A stretch of DNA of 64,000 nucleotides from NCBI RefSeq assembly GCF_020177335.1, contig NZ_JAIVMG010000010.1, positions 1 through 64,000 on the forward strand. Reading direction: 5' to 3'. The translations under genes were made by a program, and so were the position numbers. Every line of letters starts with the position of its first letter. Positions within the stretch are counted from its first letter, which is position 1. This stretch comes from Stappia indica. GTDB taxonomy: Bacteria > Pseudomonadota > Alphaproteobacteria > Rhizobiales > Stappiaceae. The notes under the pieces are model-generated. The model was not told the origin of the DNA and made no database searches. It saw nothing but the letters and a program-made list of their open reading frames with translations. Shown here in pieces: positions 53,389 through 63,054 of the stretch.

Positions 53389-54594
53389 GTGGCCCGGCCG
53401 GGATCCATCGAGGGGCGGTCACCATCCGCCCCTCTTGGCGTTCTGCTGCTGATGGCCGGGATGGTCTTGGCCGGAGCCTCGCCGGCGCCAGCCGCATCCG
53501 ACAAGCCCGGACAGGCAATGCCTCTTCTGCACCCCATAACATTTACCGACGTGCCCGGGTGGGAGGAGGATGACCACCGGGCCGCGCTCGCGGCTTTCCT
53601 GCGCCATTGCGACACGGGCTTTGCCGGTAAGAAGGGCAGCTTCGGCATCGACCCCGAGGCGCTTTCTGCGCTGTGCCCCAGCGCCCGGGCGGCCTGGGCG
53701 GCAGCGGACGCTTCGGCCGCACGCCGTTTCTTCGAGGATGGCTTCACGCCGCACCGGATCGCCGCCAAAGGGTTCCTGACCGGCTATTTCGAACCGGAAT
53801 ATCGAGGCGCCCGGACGAAGAGCGCCGCCTATCCCTATCCACTCCTGCGGCGCCCGCCCGAGCTGGTGGCGCTCACCGAGGCGAACCGCCCGGCCTGGGC
53901 CGACAAGGATTGGCCGTTCGGGCTTCGTGGCCGTGACGGCACCCTCCGACGCCCGCCGGATCGTGGCGCCATCATGGACGGGGCGCTCTCCGGGCGCGGG
54001 CTGGAGCTGGTCTGGCTCGCCGATCCGGTCGATGCGTTTTACATTCACGTGCAAGGGTCCGCCCGCATCCGGTTGGACGAGGGCGGTGTCATGCGGGTCG
54101 GCTATGCCGGCAAGACCGGGCATCCCTATGCGCCGATCGGCCGGGTGATGATCGAACGGGGGCTGGCCGAGCCCGGCACGGTGACCATGTCGGTGCTGCG
54201 CGGTTGGCTGGCGGAAAATCCCGAGGAAATCGACACGGTCTTGCGGCGCAACCGCTCCTACATCTTCTTTCGCGAGGTCACCGAGGTCTCGCCTGAGGAG
54301 GGGCCCGTCGGAGCTGCGGGCCTGCCTTTGATGACCGGCCGCAGCCTGGCGGTGGATGCAGGCTTTCACACCTACGGCGCGCCGGTGTTCGTCTCGGCGG
54401 AACTGCCGCTGGCGGCGGGCGGCGGGATGCGTTCGTTCCACCGGCTGATGCTGGCCGAGGACACCGGCTCGGCAATCACTGGAGCTGCCCGGGGCGATGT
54501 GTTCTTCGGCTCCGGTGCGGCGGCGGGTGAGAAGGCCGGCCCGATCCAGCATGAGGCGGCGATGACGGTGCTGCTGCCGCGAGGCGCCTCGTGA
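53389..54594 (+). CDS. mltA: Membrane-bound lytic murein transglycosylase A
   Basis: A 401-aa exported enzyme that cleaves peptidoglycan glycan strands to 1,6-anhydro products. A hydrophobic signal (PLGVLLLMAGMVLAGASPAPA) precedes the MltA barrel (GFLTGYFEPEYRG) and the 3D domain with DAFYIHVQGSARI and the catalytic-Asp block VDAGFHTYGAPVFV. The start is GTG at 53389, five bases after the Tim44-like stop. It overlaps the Smr gene by four bases. Confidence 0.92.
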   Translation: MARPGSIEGRSPSAPLGVLLLMAGMVLAGASPAPAASDKPGQAMPLLHPITFTDVPGWEEDDHRAALAAFLRHCDTGFAGKKGSFGIDPEALSALCPSARAAWAAADASAARRFFEDGFTPHRIAAKGFLTGYFEPEYRGARTKSAAYPYPLLRRPPELVALTEANRPAWADKDWPFGLRGRDGTLRRPPDRGAIMDGALSGRGLELVWLADPVDAFYIHVQGSARIRLDEGGVMRVGYAGKTGHPYAPIGRVMIERGLAEPGTVTMSVLRGWLAENPEEIDTVLRRNRSYIFFREVTEVSPEEGPVGAAGLPLMTGRSLAVDAGFHTYGAPVFVSAELPLAAGGGMRSFHRLMLAEDTGSAITGAARGDVFFGSGAAAGEKAGPIQHEAAMTVLLPRGAS

Positions 54595-55172
54595 GCCGGG
54601 GACGCAAGGGCGGACGCCTGCCGTCTCCCGATGAGCGCAAGCTGTGGGCCCAGATCACCGCCCATGTCACGCCGCTGCCCGGACGCTCGGTGCGGCCCGA
54701 GCCGGTGGAACCGGAGACGCCGGAAGCCGGAGAGGCGCCAGCGGAAAAGGCAGGCCGACCAACCTCGTCCAAGACCCAGACGGCGCTTCGCCCGCCGGCG
54801 CGCCCTGCCCCCCCGCCGCTGGCGCCGATCGAGCCGCGTCAGCGCCGCAAGCTGGCCCGGGGCACCCGGTCGATCGATGCCCGGATCGACCTGCATGGCC
54901 TGACCCAGGCCGAGGCCCATGTGCGGCTGCGTGGGTTTTTGTCTCAGGCGCAGGCGCGCGGGTTCACCCTGGTGCTGGTGATCACCGGCAAGGGCGCGGG
55001 CAGCATGGCGGCGGAAGGGCGCGGCATTCTGCGCCGGGTGGTGCCGCAATGGCTCGCCTTTCCCGAAATGAGGTCGTTGGTGGTCGGGTTTGAGGAAGCG
55101 CACGCCACTCATGGCGGTGGCGGTGCTCTTTATGTGCGCCTGCGCAAGGCGGGACGTGGAGGGCGCCTGTGA
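54591..55172 (+). CDS. Smr-domain protein
   Basis: A 193-aa protein. A disordered N-terminus rich in Pro, Ala and Arg (about 1-90) leads into a C-terminal Smr domain with ARIDLHGLTQAEAHVRLRGF, VITGKG and GGGALYVRLRK. Smr domains nick or bind nucleic acids in MutS2 and stand-alone proteins. The start is GTG, overlapping the mltA stop; the stop overlaps the XRE start (GTGA both times), so the three are translationally coupled. Confidence 0.9.
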   Translation: MSRGRKGGRLPSPDERKLWAQITAHVTPLPGRSVRPEPVEPETPEAGEAPAEKAGRPTSSKTQTALRPPARPAPPPLAPIEPRQRRKLARGTRSIDARIDLHGLTQAEAHVRLRGFLSQAQARGFTLVLVITGKGAGSMAAEGRGILRRVVPQWLAFPEMRSLVVGFEEAHATHGGGGALYVRLRKAGRGGRL

Positions 55173-55540
55173 CCCCTTTTGGCGCCAAGGTGCGGGAGTT
55201 GCGCAAGAAGCGCGGCATTACCCAGGCCGACATGGCGGCGGCGCTGGCGGTCTCGTCCGCCTATCTGTCGGCGCTGGAACATGGCCGGCGTGGCCGGCCG
55301 ACCTGGTTCATGGTGCAGCGGATCATTGCCTTCTTCAATGTCATCTGGGACGAGGCGGAGGAGCTGCAGCGGCTTGCCGAAATGTCCGACCCGAAGGTCA
55401 CCATCGATACCGGCGGGCTTGATCCGGCAGCGACCGAACTTGCCAATCTGCTGGCGCAGAAGATCGACGGTCTGTCGAAGCAGAGCCTGGAACAGCTGCT
55501 CTACCAGGTGAAGGCGGCGGCCGCGCGCGATGGCGTGTGA
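55169..55540 (+). CDS. XRE-family helix-turn-helix protein
   Basis: A 123-aa protein with an HTH at about 5-60 (KVRELRKKRGITQADMAAAL, then SSAYLSALEHGRRGRPT) and a short C-terminal helical tail. The start is GTG with GGAGGG upstream. As the last gene of the mltA-Smr-XRE chain it is part of a conserved alphaproteobacterial neighbourhood; its targets are unknown. Confidence 0.85.
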   Translation: MTPFGAKVRELRKKRGITQADMAAALAVSSAYLSALEHGRRGRPTWFMVQRIIAFFNVIWDEAEELQRLAEMSDPKVTIDTGGLDPAATELANLLAQKIDGLSKQSLEQLLYQVKAAAARDGV

Positions 55541-55663
55541 GGCGGGCATGTTGCACGCCGGACTCGACCGGATGCGGCCGGGCGCGTACCCTCCCGCTCC
55601 GCTTGCACGAAAACCGGATAGACCGGCGCGGCCAAAACACAGGAAGAACGCGGACCTGAACCC

Positions 55664-58480
55664 ATGAGCAAGACAGCGGATCCGCTTGCCGGACTGATCG
55701 ATTCGCAGGAGCTGCGCCACCAGCTGACGGCCCTCACCGCGCCCTATGATGGCGACGGGTCGGACATGCGTGTGCGCGGTGAAGTCCTTTCCTTGCTGAA
55801 GGCGGCCATGCGTCAGGCGCGAGAGGTGACCGAGGAGCGATTGTTCGAGGATGGTGGCGGTACCCTGTGCGCCCGGCGCCTGTCCCATGTGCAGGATGAA
55901 GTGATCCGCGTCATCTACGATTATGCGCTGCATCACGTCTACCGGGTGAAGAACCCGTCCGCCGCCGAGCGCATGGCGGTGGTGGCCGTCGGTGGCTATG
56001 GCCGGGGCACCCTGGCGCCGGGGTCGGATGTCGATCTCTTGTTCCTGCTGCCCTACAAGCAGACGCCCTGGGGCGAGCAGGTGGTCGAATACATTCTCTA
56101 CATGTTGTGGGATCTGGGGCTGAAGGTCGGCCATGCCACCCGCAACGTGGAGGAATGCCTGCGCCTGTCCCGCTCCGACATGACGATCCGCACGGCGGTT
56201 CTGGAGGCGCGCTTCATCTGGGGCGACAAGGCGCTGTTCGCCGACATGGTCCGCCGCTTCGACACGGAGGTGGTCGCCGGCTCCGGGCCGGAGTTCATCG
56301 CCGCCAAGCTGGCCGAGCGGGACGAGCGCCACCGGCGGCAGGGCACCTCGCGCTATCTGGTCGAGCCCAACGTCAAGGAGGGCAAGGGGGGCTTGCGCGA
56401 CCTCAACACCCTGTTCTGGATCTCGAAATATTTCTACCGGGTCCGCTCCGGCGCCGGCCTGATCAAGGCCGGGGTGTTCTCCCGTGCCGATTATCAGCGG
56501 TTCAAGAAGGGTGAGGACTTTCTCTGGGCGGTGCGCTGCCACTTGCATTTTCTCACCAAGCGGGCCGAGGAGCGGCTGTCCTTCGACGTACAGCGCGAGA
56601 TTGCCGTGCGGCTGGGCTATACCCAGCACCCGGGCATGAAGGACGTCGAGCGCTTCATGAAGCATTACTTCCTCGTGGCCAAGGATGTGGGCGATCTGAC
56701 CCGGATCTTCTGTGCCGCGCTGGAGGAACAGCACGCCAAGGCGCCGCAGCCGCTGTCGCGGCTGATCGGCCAGCTCACCGGCCGCAACCGCCGGCGCCGC
56801 GCGGTCAAGGGGTTTCCCGAATTCGTCATCGAGAATGGCCGGCTCAACCTGGCTTCGGAAAGCGCCTTCGAGAAGGATCCGGTCAATCTCATTCGGCTGT
56901 TCGCCCTTGCCGAACGGCAGGCGGCGATGCTGCATCCGGAAATGCTGAAACGGGTGCGCCGCTCGCTCAAGCTGATTGGTCCGCAGCTGCGTGAGGACCC
57001 GGAGGCGAACCGGCTGTTCCTTCAGGTTCTGACCTCGCGCAGCGATCCGGAAACCCTGCTGCGCAAGATGAACGAGACCGGCGTTCTGGGCCGGTTTCTG
57101 CCGGATTTCGGCAAGGTCGTGGCGATGATGCAGTTCAGCATGTATCATCACTACACCGTCGATGAGCATCTGATCCGCTCGATCGGCGTTTTGGGCGAGA
57201 TCGAGCGCGGCGAGGCCGGCGACGATCATCCGCTGGCCACCGATCTGATCCGGACGATCCAGAACCGCAAGGTGCTGTTCGTCGCCATGCTCTTGCATGA
57301 TATCGCCAAGGGGCGGCCTGAGGATCATTCGATCGCCGGTGCGCGCATCGCCCGGCGCCTGTGCCGGCGCCTCGGTCTCAGCGCCTCGGAGACCGACACG
57401 GTCGCCTGGCTGGTCGAGCATCACCTCGACATGAGCACCATTGCCCAGTCCCGCGATCTGTCGGACCGCAAGACCATCGAGGATTTCGCCCGCGTGGTGC
57501 AGAGCCTTGAGCGGCTGAAGCTCTTGCTGATCCTCACCGTTGCCGATATCCGCGCCGTCGGGCCGAATGTGTTCAACGGCTGGAAGGGGCAGTTGCTGCG
57601 CACGCTTTATTATGAGACGGAGCCGCTGTTGAGCGGCGGCCACAGTCAGGCGCCGCACAACCAGCGGGTGGCGGCGGCCAAGGCCGAACTGGCCGAGGCG
57701 CTGGCCTCCTGGGAGCCGGAGGCGCGGGAGGCCTATCTGGAGCGGCACTACCCGGCCTACTGGCTGCGCGTGCCGCTGGAGCGCAAGCTGGCGGACGCGC
57801 AGATGATCCGCGAGGCGGATGCGGCGGCGACCGGGTTCGCCTCGCGCGTGGTGGCGCATGCCTTTGAGGAGGTTACCGAAATCACCGTTCTGGCGGCGGA
57901 CCATCCCAAGCTGCTCTCGACCATCGCCGGCGCCTGTTTCGTCGCCGGCGCCAATATCGTCGATGCGCAGATCGACACCACCACCGACGGCTATGCGCTT
58001 GATACCATCTTCATTTCCCGGGAACTGCCGCGAGATGACGATGAGCTGCGCCGCGGCGAGCGGATCTGTACCCTGATCGAGAAAGCCCTGCGCGGCCAGG
58101 AGCGTCTGCCGGACAGCGTCGCCCGCAAGGCGGCAGCGCGTGGACGCATGAAGGCCTTCCGCATCGAGGCGGAGGTGCTCGTGAACAATTCCTGGTCGAA
58201 CCGGCACACAGTGCTGGAAGTGTCCGGGCTGGACCGTCCGGGTCTGTTGTTCGATCTGACCCGGGCGATCTCGGGGCTCAATCTCAACATCAATTCCGCC
58301 CATATCGCCACGTTCGGCGAGCGGGTGGTGGATGTCTTTTATGTGACCGATCTGACCGGTCAGAAAATTGGCAATATCGGCCGGCAGGAAGCCATTCGCA
58401 CGCGGTTGTGCGAGGCCGTCGACGGCGAAGAGGGCGAGGAGCCCGGGCGCCGGCGACCGCGCCGCACCAGCGCCGTATAG
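55664..58480 (+). CDS. glnD: Bifunctional [protein-PII] uridylyltransferase / uridylyl-removing enzyme
   Basis: A 938-aa nitrogen sensor that uridylylates PII proteins at low glutamine and removes UMP at high glutamine. The domains in order are a nucleotidyltransferase (GGYGRGTLAPGSDVDLLFL, about 105-125), the GlnD PII-transferase domain, an HD domain (LLHDIAKGRPEDHS, near 545-558) and two C-terminal ACT domains (AADHPKLLSTIAGACFVAGA and VSGLDRPGLLFDLTRAISGL) that sense glutamine. The catalytic motifs are intact. It lies nine bases before murJ. Confidence 0.95.
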   Translation: MSKTADPLAGLIDSQELRHQLTALTAPYDGDGSDMRVRGEVLSLLKAAMRQAREVTEERLFEDGGGTLCARRLSHVQDEVIRVIYDYALHHVYRVKNPSAAERMAVVAVGGYGRGTLAPGSDVDLLFLLPYKQTPWGEQVVEYILYMLWDLGLKVGHATRNVEECLRLSRSDMTIRTAVLEARFIWGDKALFADMVRRFDTEVVAGSGPEFIAAKLAERDERHRRQGTSRYLVEPNVKEGKGGLRDLNTLFWISKYFYRVRSGAGLIKAGVFSRADYQRFKKGEDFLWAVRCHLHFLTKRAEERLSFDVQREIAVRLGYTQHPGMKDVERFMKHYFLVAKDVGDLTRIFCAALEEQHAKAPQPLSRLIGQLTGRNRRRRAVKGFPEFVIENGRLNLASESAFEKDPVNLIRLFALAERQAAMLHPEMLKRVRRSLKLIGPQLREDPEANRLFLQVLTSRSDPETLLRKMNETGVLGRFLPDFGKVVAMMQFSMYHHYTVDEHLIRSIGVLGEIERGEAGDDHPLATDLIRTIQNRKVLFVAMLLHDIAKGRPEDHSIAGARIARRLCRRLGLSASETDTVAWLVEHHLDMSTIAQSRDLSDRKTIEDFARVVQSLERLKLLLILTVADIRAVGPNVFNGWKGQLLRTLYYETEPLLSGGHSQAPHNQRVAAAKAELAEALASWEPEAREAYLERHYPAYWLRVPLERKLADAQMIREADAAATGFASRVVAHAFEEVTEITVLAADHPKLLSTIAGACFVAGANIVDAQIDTTTDGYALDTIFISRELPRDDDELRRGERICTLIEKALRGQERLPDSVARKAAARGRMKAFRIEAEVLVNNSWSNRHTVLEVSGLDRPGLLFDLTRAISGLNLNINSAHIATFGERVVDVFYVTDLTGQKIGNIGRQEAIRTRLCEAVDGEEGEEPGRRRPRRTSAV

Positions 58481-58489
58481 CGAGGTTCC

Positions 58490-60058
58490 ATGAGCTTGCT
58501 CCGCAATTTCGCGACCGTCGGCGGCGCGACGATGACAAGTCGTGTGCTCGGCTTCTTCCGCGATGTGATGATCGCCGCCTTCGTCGGCGCCGGGCCGGTC
58601 GCCGATGCCTTCTTCGTCGCCTTTCGCCTGCCGAACCTGTTTCGCCGGCTGTTCGCCGAAGGGGCGTTCAACTCCGCCTTCGTGCCATTGTTCGCCCGGT
58701 CGGTGGAGGAGAACGGCGACGAGGGGGCGCGTGGGTTCGCCGCCGAGATCCTCGCCGCGCTGTTGTGGACCCTGCTGGCTTTGACCGCACTGGCCGAGGT
58801 GGCGATGCCGGCGCTGGTCTGGGTGCTGGCACCGGGCTTTGCCAGCGATCCGGAAAAGTTCGATCTGGCGGTGCTGCTGTCGCGCATCACCTTCCCGTAT
58901 CTGCTGTGCATGTCGCTGGTCGCCTTCCTGTCCGGCATTCTCAACACCTATCGGCGGTTCGCTGCCGCCGCGCTGGCGCCGGTGGTGCTGAACATCGTGA
59001 TGATCATCGTCCTCAGCGGGATCTGGGCCAGCGGACTGGAGCCGGGCACCGGGCTCGGCGCGACCCTTGCAGTGGGCGTGACCGTGGCCGGGCTTGCCCA
59101 GCTTGCACTGGTTTATGGCGCGGTCCGGCACATGGGATTTTCCGTGCCCCTGCGCCGCCCGCGCCTGACACCGGCGGTCAAGCGGCTCTGGGCGCTGGGC
59201 ATTCCCGGTGTCGTCGCCGGCGGCATCACACAGATCAACATCGCCGTCGGCACCATCATCGCCTCGGCCCAGGCCGGTGCGGTTTCCTATCTCTACTATG
59301 CGGACCGAATCTACCAGTTGCCGCTGGGCGTCGTTGGCATCGCCATTGGCGTGGTGCTGCTGCCGGACCTGTCGCGCAGCTTGCGCTCCGGCGAGGACCA
59401 GGGGGCCAACCGGACGCTGAACCGCGCGCTGGAATTCGCGCTGGCGCTGACCCTGCCGGCGACGGTGGCGCTGATCGTCGTGCCGCAGGCCATCGTCTCC
59501 GTGCTCTATCAGCGCGGCGCCTTCGATGCGGCGGCGACAACCGCCACCACGGCGGCGCTTGTCGCCTATGCCGCCGGGCTGCCGGCCTTCGTGCTCAACA
59601 AGGTGTTCTCGCCCGGGTTCTTCGCCCGCGAAGACACGGTGACGCCGATGTGGTTCGCCGGCGTCGGCATGGCGGTCAATGTGATTGGCGCCTTGGCCCT
59701 GTCGCCGTTTCTCGGTCATGTGGGCATTGCCCTTGCCACCACTCTGGCCGGATGGGTGAACACCGGATTGCTCGCCGGCGCGCTGTGGCGGCGCGGGCAT
59801 TTCCGTCTCGACCCGAGTGCGCGGCGGCGCCTGCCGCTGCTGGCGCTGGCCAGCGTGTTGATGGGCGTTGGGGTCTATGCCGGCGGGATGATGCTGGCCG
59901 GCGCACTGGCCTCGCCGCTCCTGGTGATCCGCTTTGCCGCATTGGCGGCGCTGGTGGCAAGCGGGATGATCATGTTCGCGCTGTTCACGCAGCTGACCGG
60001 CGTGGTCGACCTGAAGAGCTTCCTGAGCCGCGCGCGGCGCCGTACCGGTAAAAGCTGA
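58490..60058 (+). CDS. murJ: Lipid II flippase MurJ
   Basis: A 522-aa MOP-superfamily membrane protein with about fourteen helices. It flips lipid II across the inner membrane for peptidoglycan synthesis. It begins MSLLRNFATVGGATMTSRVL and has RLPNLFRRLFAEGAFNSAFV, the conserved MurJ block with essential arginines. It follows glnD by nine bases; the glnD-murJ pair is standard in Hyphomicrobiales. Confidence 0.95.
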   Translation: MSLLRNFATVGGATMTSRVLGFFRDVMIAAFVGAGPVADAFFVAFRLPNLFRRLFAEGAFNSAFVPLFARSVEENGDEGARGFAAEILAALLWTLLALTALAEVAMPALVWVLAPGFASDPEKFDLAVLLSRITFPYLLCMSLVAFLSGILNTYRRFAAAALAPVVLNIVMIIVLSGIWASGLEPGTGLGATLAVGVTVAGLAQLALVYGAVRHMGFSVPLRRPRLTPAVKRLWALGIPGVVAGGITQINIAVGTIIASAQAGAVSYLYYADRIYQLPLGVVGIAIGVVLLPDLSRSLRSGEDQGANRTLNRALEFALALTLPATVALIVVPQAIVSVLYQRGAFDAAATTATTAALVAYAAGLPAFVLNKVFSPGFFAREDTVTPMWFAGVGMAVNVIGALALSPFLGHVGIALATTLAGWVNTGLLAGALWRRGHFRLDPSARRRLPLLALASVLMGVGVYAGGMMLAGALASPLLVIRFAALAALVASGMIMFALFTQLTGVVDLKSFLSRARRRTGKS

Positions 60059-60199
60059 GGGCCAGGAGCGGGAAGGCTGGGGTGCCCAAGTTGACGTTGC
60101 GTCCAAAGCCGTTCCGCCTGGGTCTTTGGCACCGCTGGCCAAGGTGCGATGCGGCATGAACAGGGTGTGCGATGCGGGAAATCTTGCCGGCTGGCGCTG

Positions 60200-60225
60200 A
60201 AAATTTGCCCAAACGATCAAATTTT
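60200..60225. promoter_or_regulatory. Inverted repeat upstream of the BMP-type transporter operon
   Basis: AAAATTTG (60200-60207) and CAAATTTT (60218-60225) are exact reverse complements 10 bp apart, in the 273-bp gap between murJ and the binding-protein gene. It is markedly AT-rich for this genome. It lies about 107-132 bp before the gene start and is a plausible operator or promoter element; the regulator is not in the window. Confidence 0.45.
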
Positions 60226-60331
60226 GTCCATTCGTTCAAAAAACAGCTTGGCGGCAGGTCTGCCTCCATTGTGAGCGCGCCTGTTCTATGGTCAAATCCA
60301 GCCGCATCATCCAAGCGCCAGGGGGAAACAC

Positions 60332-61336
60332 ATGGCATTTCTTTCCCGTTTTGCCGTTACGCGGCGGGCCGCTCTCGGTCTGGCCGCGGCGGCCGCGATC
60401 GCGGTCACCGGGGCACCCGCGATCGCCAAGGACAAGCCGTTGAAGGTTGCCGCGATCTACACGGTTCCGGTCGAGCAGCAGTGGGTCGGACGGATCCACA
60501 CGGCGCTGAAGGCCGCCGAGGAACGCGGCGACGTCACCTACGCCTACTCCGAGAACGTCGCCAACACCGACTATGAGCGCGTGATGCGCGAATATGCGGA
60601 AGCAGGAATGGATCTGGTCATCGGCGAGGCCTTCGCCGTGGAGCGGGCGGCGCGCAAGGTCGCGGCCGAATATCCGGACACCGCCTTCCTGATGGGGTCG
60701 TCCTTCGGTCCGGCCAAGCCGAATTTCGCCGTGTTCGACAACTGGATCCACGAGCCGAGCTATCTCACCGGCATGATCGCCGGCAAGGCCACCAAGTCGA
60801 ATGTCATCGGCATGATCGGCGGCTATGCCATCCCCGAGGTCAACCGGCTGATGAACGCCTTCATGGATGGCGCCAAGGCGGTCAATCCGGACGTCAAGTT
60901 CCTCGTGACCTTCATCAACTCCTGGTACGATCCGCCCAAAGCCAAGGAATCCGCCTTTGCGATGATCGAGAAGGGCGCGGATATCCTTTACGCCGAGCGC
61001 TTCGGCGTCTCCGACGCGGCCAAGGAAAAGGGCATTCTGGCCATCGGCAATGTCATCGACACCGCCGCCGATTATCCCGGCACGATCCTGTCGAGTGCCC
61101 TGTGGCACATGGAGCCGACCATCGACCGGGTGGTCGAGGTGGTTTCCGGCGATGCCTTCGAGCCGATCGACTATGGCCAGTACAGCTACATGGGCCATGG
61201 CGGTGGCAGCTTCGTCGTTGACGAGAGCCTTGCCGATGCCGACGCGGTGGCCGCCGCGCGTGCCAAGGAACAGGAAATCCGCGACGGTCTGTTCCGGGTC
61301 AACGTCAACGACGGCGAACCCAAGTCGACCATGTAA
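60332..61336 (+). CDS. BMP-family ABC transporter substrate-binding protein (nucleoside/purine type)
   Basis: A 334-aa exported protein of the PnrA/Med (basic membrane protein) family. The signal peptide has a twin-arginine-like TRRAALGL before its hydrophobic core and ends near AIA-KD. The mature start LKVAAIYTVPVEQQWVGRIH, GGYAIPEVNRLMNAF and NVIDTAADYPG are family blocks. Members bind purine nucleosides or related compounds. It heads an operon with the Nup-type ATPase and permease. GGGGGAAA precedes the ATG. Two perfect stem-loops follow its stop. Confidence 0.87.
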   Translation: MAFLSRFAVTRRAALGLAAAAAIAVTGAPAIAKDKPLKVAAIYTVPVEQQWVGRIHTALKAAEERGDVTYAYSENVANTDYERVMREYAEAGMDLVIGEAFAVERAARKVAAEYPDTAFLMGSSFGPAKPNFAVFDNWIHEPSYLTGMIAGKATKSNVIGMIGGYAIPEVNRLMNAFMDGAKAVNPDVKFLVTFINSWYDPPKAKESAFAMIEKGADILYAERFGVSDAAKEKGILAIGNVIDTAADYPGTILSSALWHMEPTIDRVVEVVSGDAFEPIDYGQYSYMGHGGGSFVVDESLADADAVAAARAKEQEIRDGLFRVNVNDGEPKSTM

Positions 61337-61341
61337 CCGGC

Positions 61342-61393
61342 GCTGCGGCCACGGGGCCGCAGCCAGGCACGTGCCTCCGCCTGCCGGCGGAGG
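61342..61393. repeat. Two perfect tandem stem-loops after the BMP binding-protein gene
   Basis: GCTGCGGCC (61342-61350) pairs with GGCCGCAGC (61355-61363) around a 4-nt loop. Eleven bases later CCTCCGCC (61374-61381) pairs with GGCGGAGG (61386-61393), again with a 4-nt loop. No T-run follows. They probably stabilise the binding-protein message or reduce read-through. Confidence 0.65.
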
Positions 61394-61503
61394 CCTCCCG
61401 CCCCGAAGAAAAGTCATGACAAGAAGAAGCGAGCCTGCCAGCCGGCGCGGGGCACCGGCGCCGGACTGGGGCGCAAGGCGCGGCAGGTAGTGAGGGAGAG
61501 GCT

Positions 61504-63054
61504 ATGACCACGGGTCCGGGCGAACAACCGGTGGTGCTGGCACTGTCCGGCATCACCAAGCGCTTTGGCGCGCTGATGGCCAACGAGGGCGTTGATCTGG
61601 AGCTGCGACGCGGCGAGATCGTCGCGCTGCTGGGCGAGAACGGTGCCGGCAAGACCACCTTGATGAACATCCTGTTCGGCCATTACGTCGCCGACGAGGG
61701 CACCGTTTCGGTGGCGGGCGCCGATGGTCGGCTCCAGCCGATGGAACCCGGGTCGCCGGGCGCCGCGCTGCGCTCCGGCATCGGCATGGTGCATCAGCAT
61801 TTCACCCTGGCGGAAAACCTCACCGCCTTCGAGAACATCGTGCTTGGCACCGTGCCGTTGATCCGCCCCGGCCTTGCCGGGCGCAACGCCCGGGCACGAC
61901 TGGCTGAGCTGATGCGCCGCTCGGGGCTGGAGGTTGACCTCGACATCCGGGTCTCGCGCCTGTCCGTGGGCGAGCAGCAGCGGGTGGAAATCCTCAAGGC
62001 GCTTTACCGCGATGCCCGGGTGCTCGTCCTCGATGAGCCGACCGCCGTGCTGACCCCGCAGGAATCGGACACGCTTTTCGCGACGCTGAAATCCCTTGCC
62101 GCGCAAGGGATCGCCATTGTCTTCATCTCCCACAAGCTGGCCGAGGTGCTGGCTGCCTCCGACCGGGTGGCCGTGCTGCGTTTGGGGCGCAAGGTGGCGG
62201 ATTTGCCAACCGCCGAGTGCGACCGGCAGAAGCTCGCCGAACTGATGGTCGGCCATGCGGTGACGCCGAGCCGGCGCGAGCCGAAGGCGCCCGGTGCAGC
62301 GCTGCTCACCCTTGATGGGGTCACCGCCGGTGAGGGGCGCGACAGCATCCGCGATGTCGGTTTTACCCTGCATGAGGGCGAGATCCTCGGCATCGCCGGG
62401 GTCTCCGGCAACGGTCAGGCGACCCTTGCCCGGCTGTTGTCCGGTCTGCTTCCGGCCGAACGCGGCAATCTTTTCCTGCGCGACAAGCCGGTCCATGCCC
62501 ATGATGCGGGAGATATGATCCGCAGCGGCATTGCCCGTATTCCCGAGGATCGCCATCGCGATGGCGTCGTCGGCGCCATGACGGTTGCGGAAAACCTCGT
62601 CATCGAGGAAATCCGTGGGCGCCGCTATCAGCGCTTCGGCTTTCTCGATTTTGCCGCCATCGCCGCAAGGGCGCGCGAGGCGATCGCCGCCTACGACATT
62701 CGCTGTCCGGGTGGCGGTGCGGTCGCTCGGCTCTTGTCCGGCGGCAACATCCAGAAGATCGTGCTCGCCCGCACCCTCGATGCCGGCCCGGTGGTGGTGC
62801 TCGCCGCCCAGCCCTCGCGCGGGCTCGATATCGGCGCCACCGGCGATGTGCATCGCCGTCTGTTGGCGGCGCGGGCGCGCGGCGCCGGCGTCATTCTGAT
62901 CTCCGAGGATCTCGACGAGCTCTTCGCCTTGTCCGACCGTATCGCCGTCATCCATCGCGGCCACCTCAGCGCGCCGCGCCCGAGCGAAGAGCTCGATCGG
63001 GCAAGCGTCGGGCTGATGATGGCCGGGCACCATACCGAAAGCGAGGCCGCATGA
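61504..63054 (+). CDS. Nucleoside-type ABC transporter ATP-binding protein (tandem ATPase)
   Basis: A 516-aa protein with two ATPase halves, as in NupA/YufO and sugar ATPases of the RbsA type. The first half has an intact Walker A GENGAGKTT (about 43-51), the signature LSVGEQQRVEILKAL and Walker B VLVLDEPTAVL. The second half is degenerate, with VSGNGQATL in place of Walker A and LSGGNIQKIVLARTL as its signature. GAGGGAGAGG precedes the ATG. Its stop overlaps the permease start (ATGA). Confidence 0.92.
   Translation: MTTGPGEQPVVLALSGITKRFGALMANEGVDLELRRGEIVALLGENGAGKTTLMNILFGHYVADEGTVSVAGADGRLQPMEPGSPGAALRSGIGMVHQHFTLAENLTAFENIVLGTVPLIRPGLAGRNARARLAELMRRSGLEVDLDIRVSRLSVGEQQRVEILKALYRDARVLVLDEPTAVLTPQESDTLFATLKSLAAQGIAIVFISHKLAEVLAASDRVAVLRLGRKVADLPTAECDRQKLAELMVGHAVTPSRREPKAPGAALLTLDGVTAGEGRDSIRDVGFTLHEGEILGIAGVSGNGQATLARLLSGLLPAERGNLFLRDKPVHAHDAGDMIRSGIARIPEDRHRDGVVGAMTVAENLVIEEIRGRRYQRFGFLDFAAIAARAREAIAAYDIRCPGGGAVARLLSGGNIQKIVLARTLDAGPVVVLAAQPSRGLDIGATGDVHRRLLAARARGAGVILISEDLDELFALSDRIAVIHRGHLSAPRPSEELDRASVGLMMAGHHTESEAA

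Noticed and set aside
55130-60220. A very long open frame on the minus strand opposite glnD and murJ
   Set aside because: It is antisense to two unmistakable genes, is rich in Arg, Gly, His and Gln, has no domain and no ribosome-binding site. It is a GC-bias artefact, as are similar long frames opposite the ABC permease (13200-15557) and polA (49047-50837).
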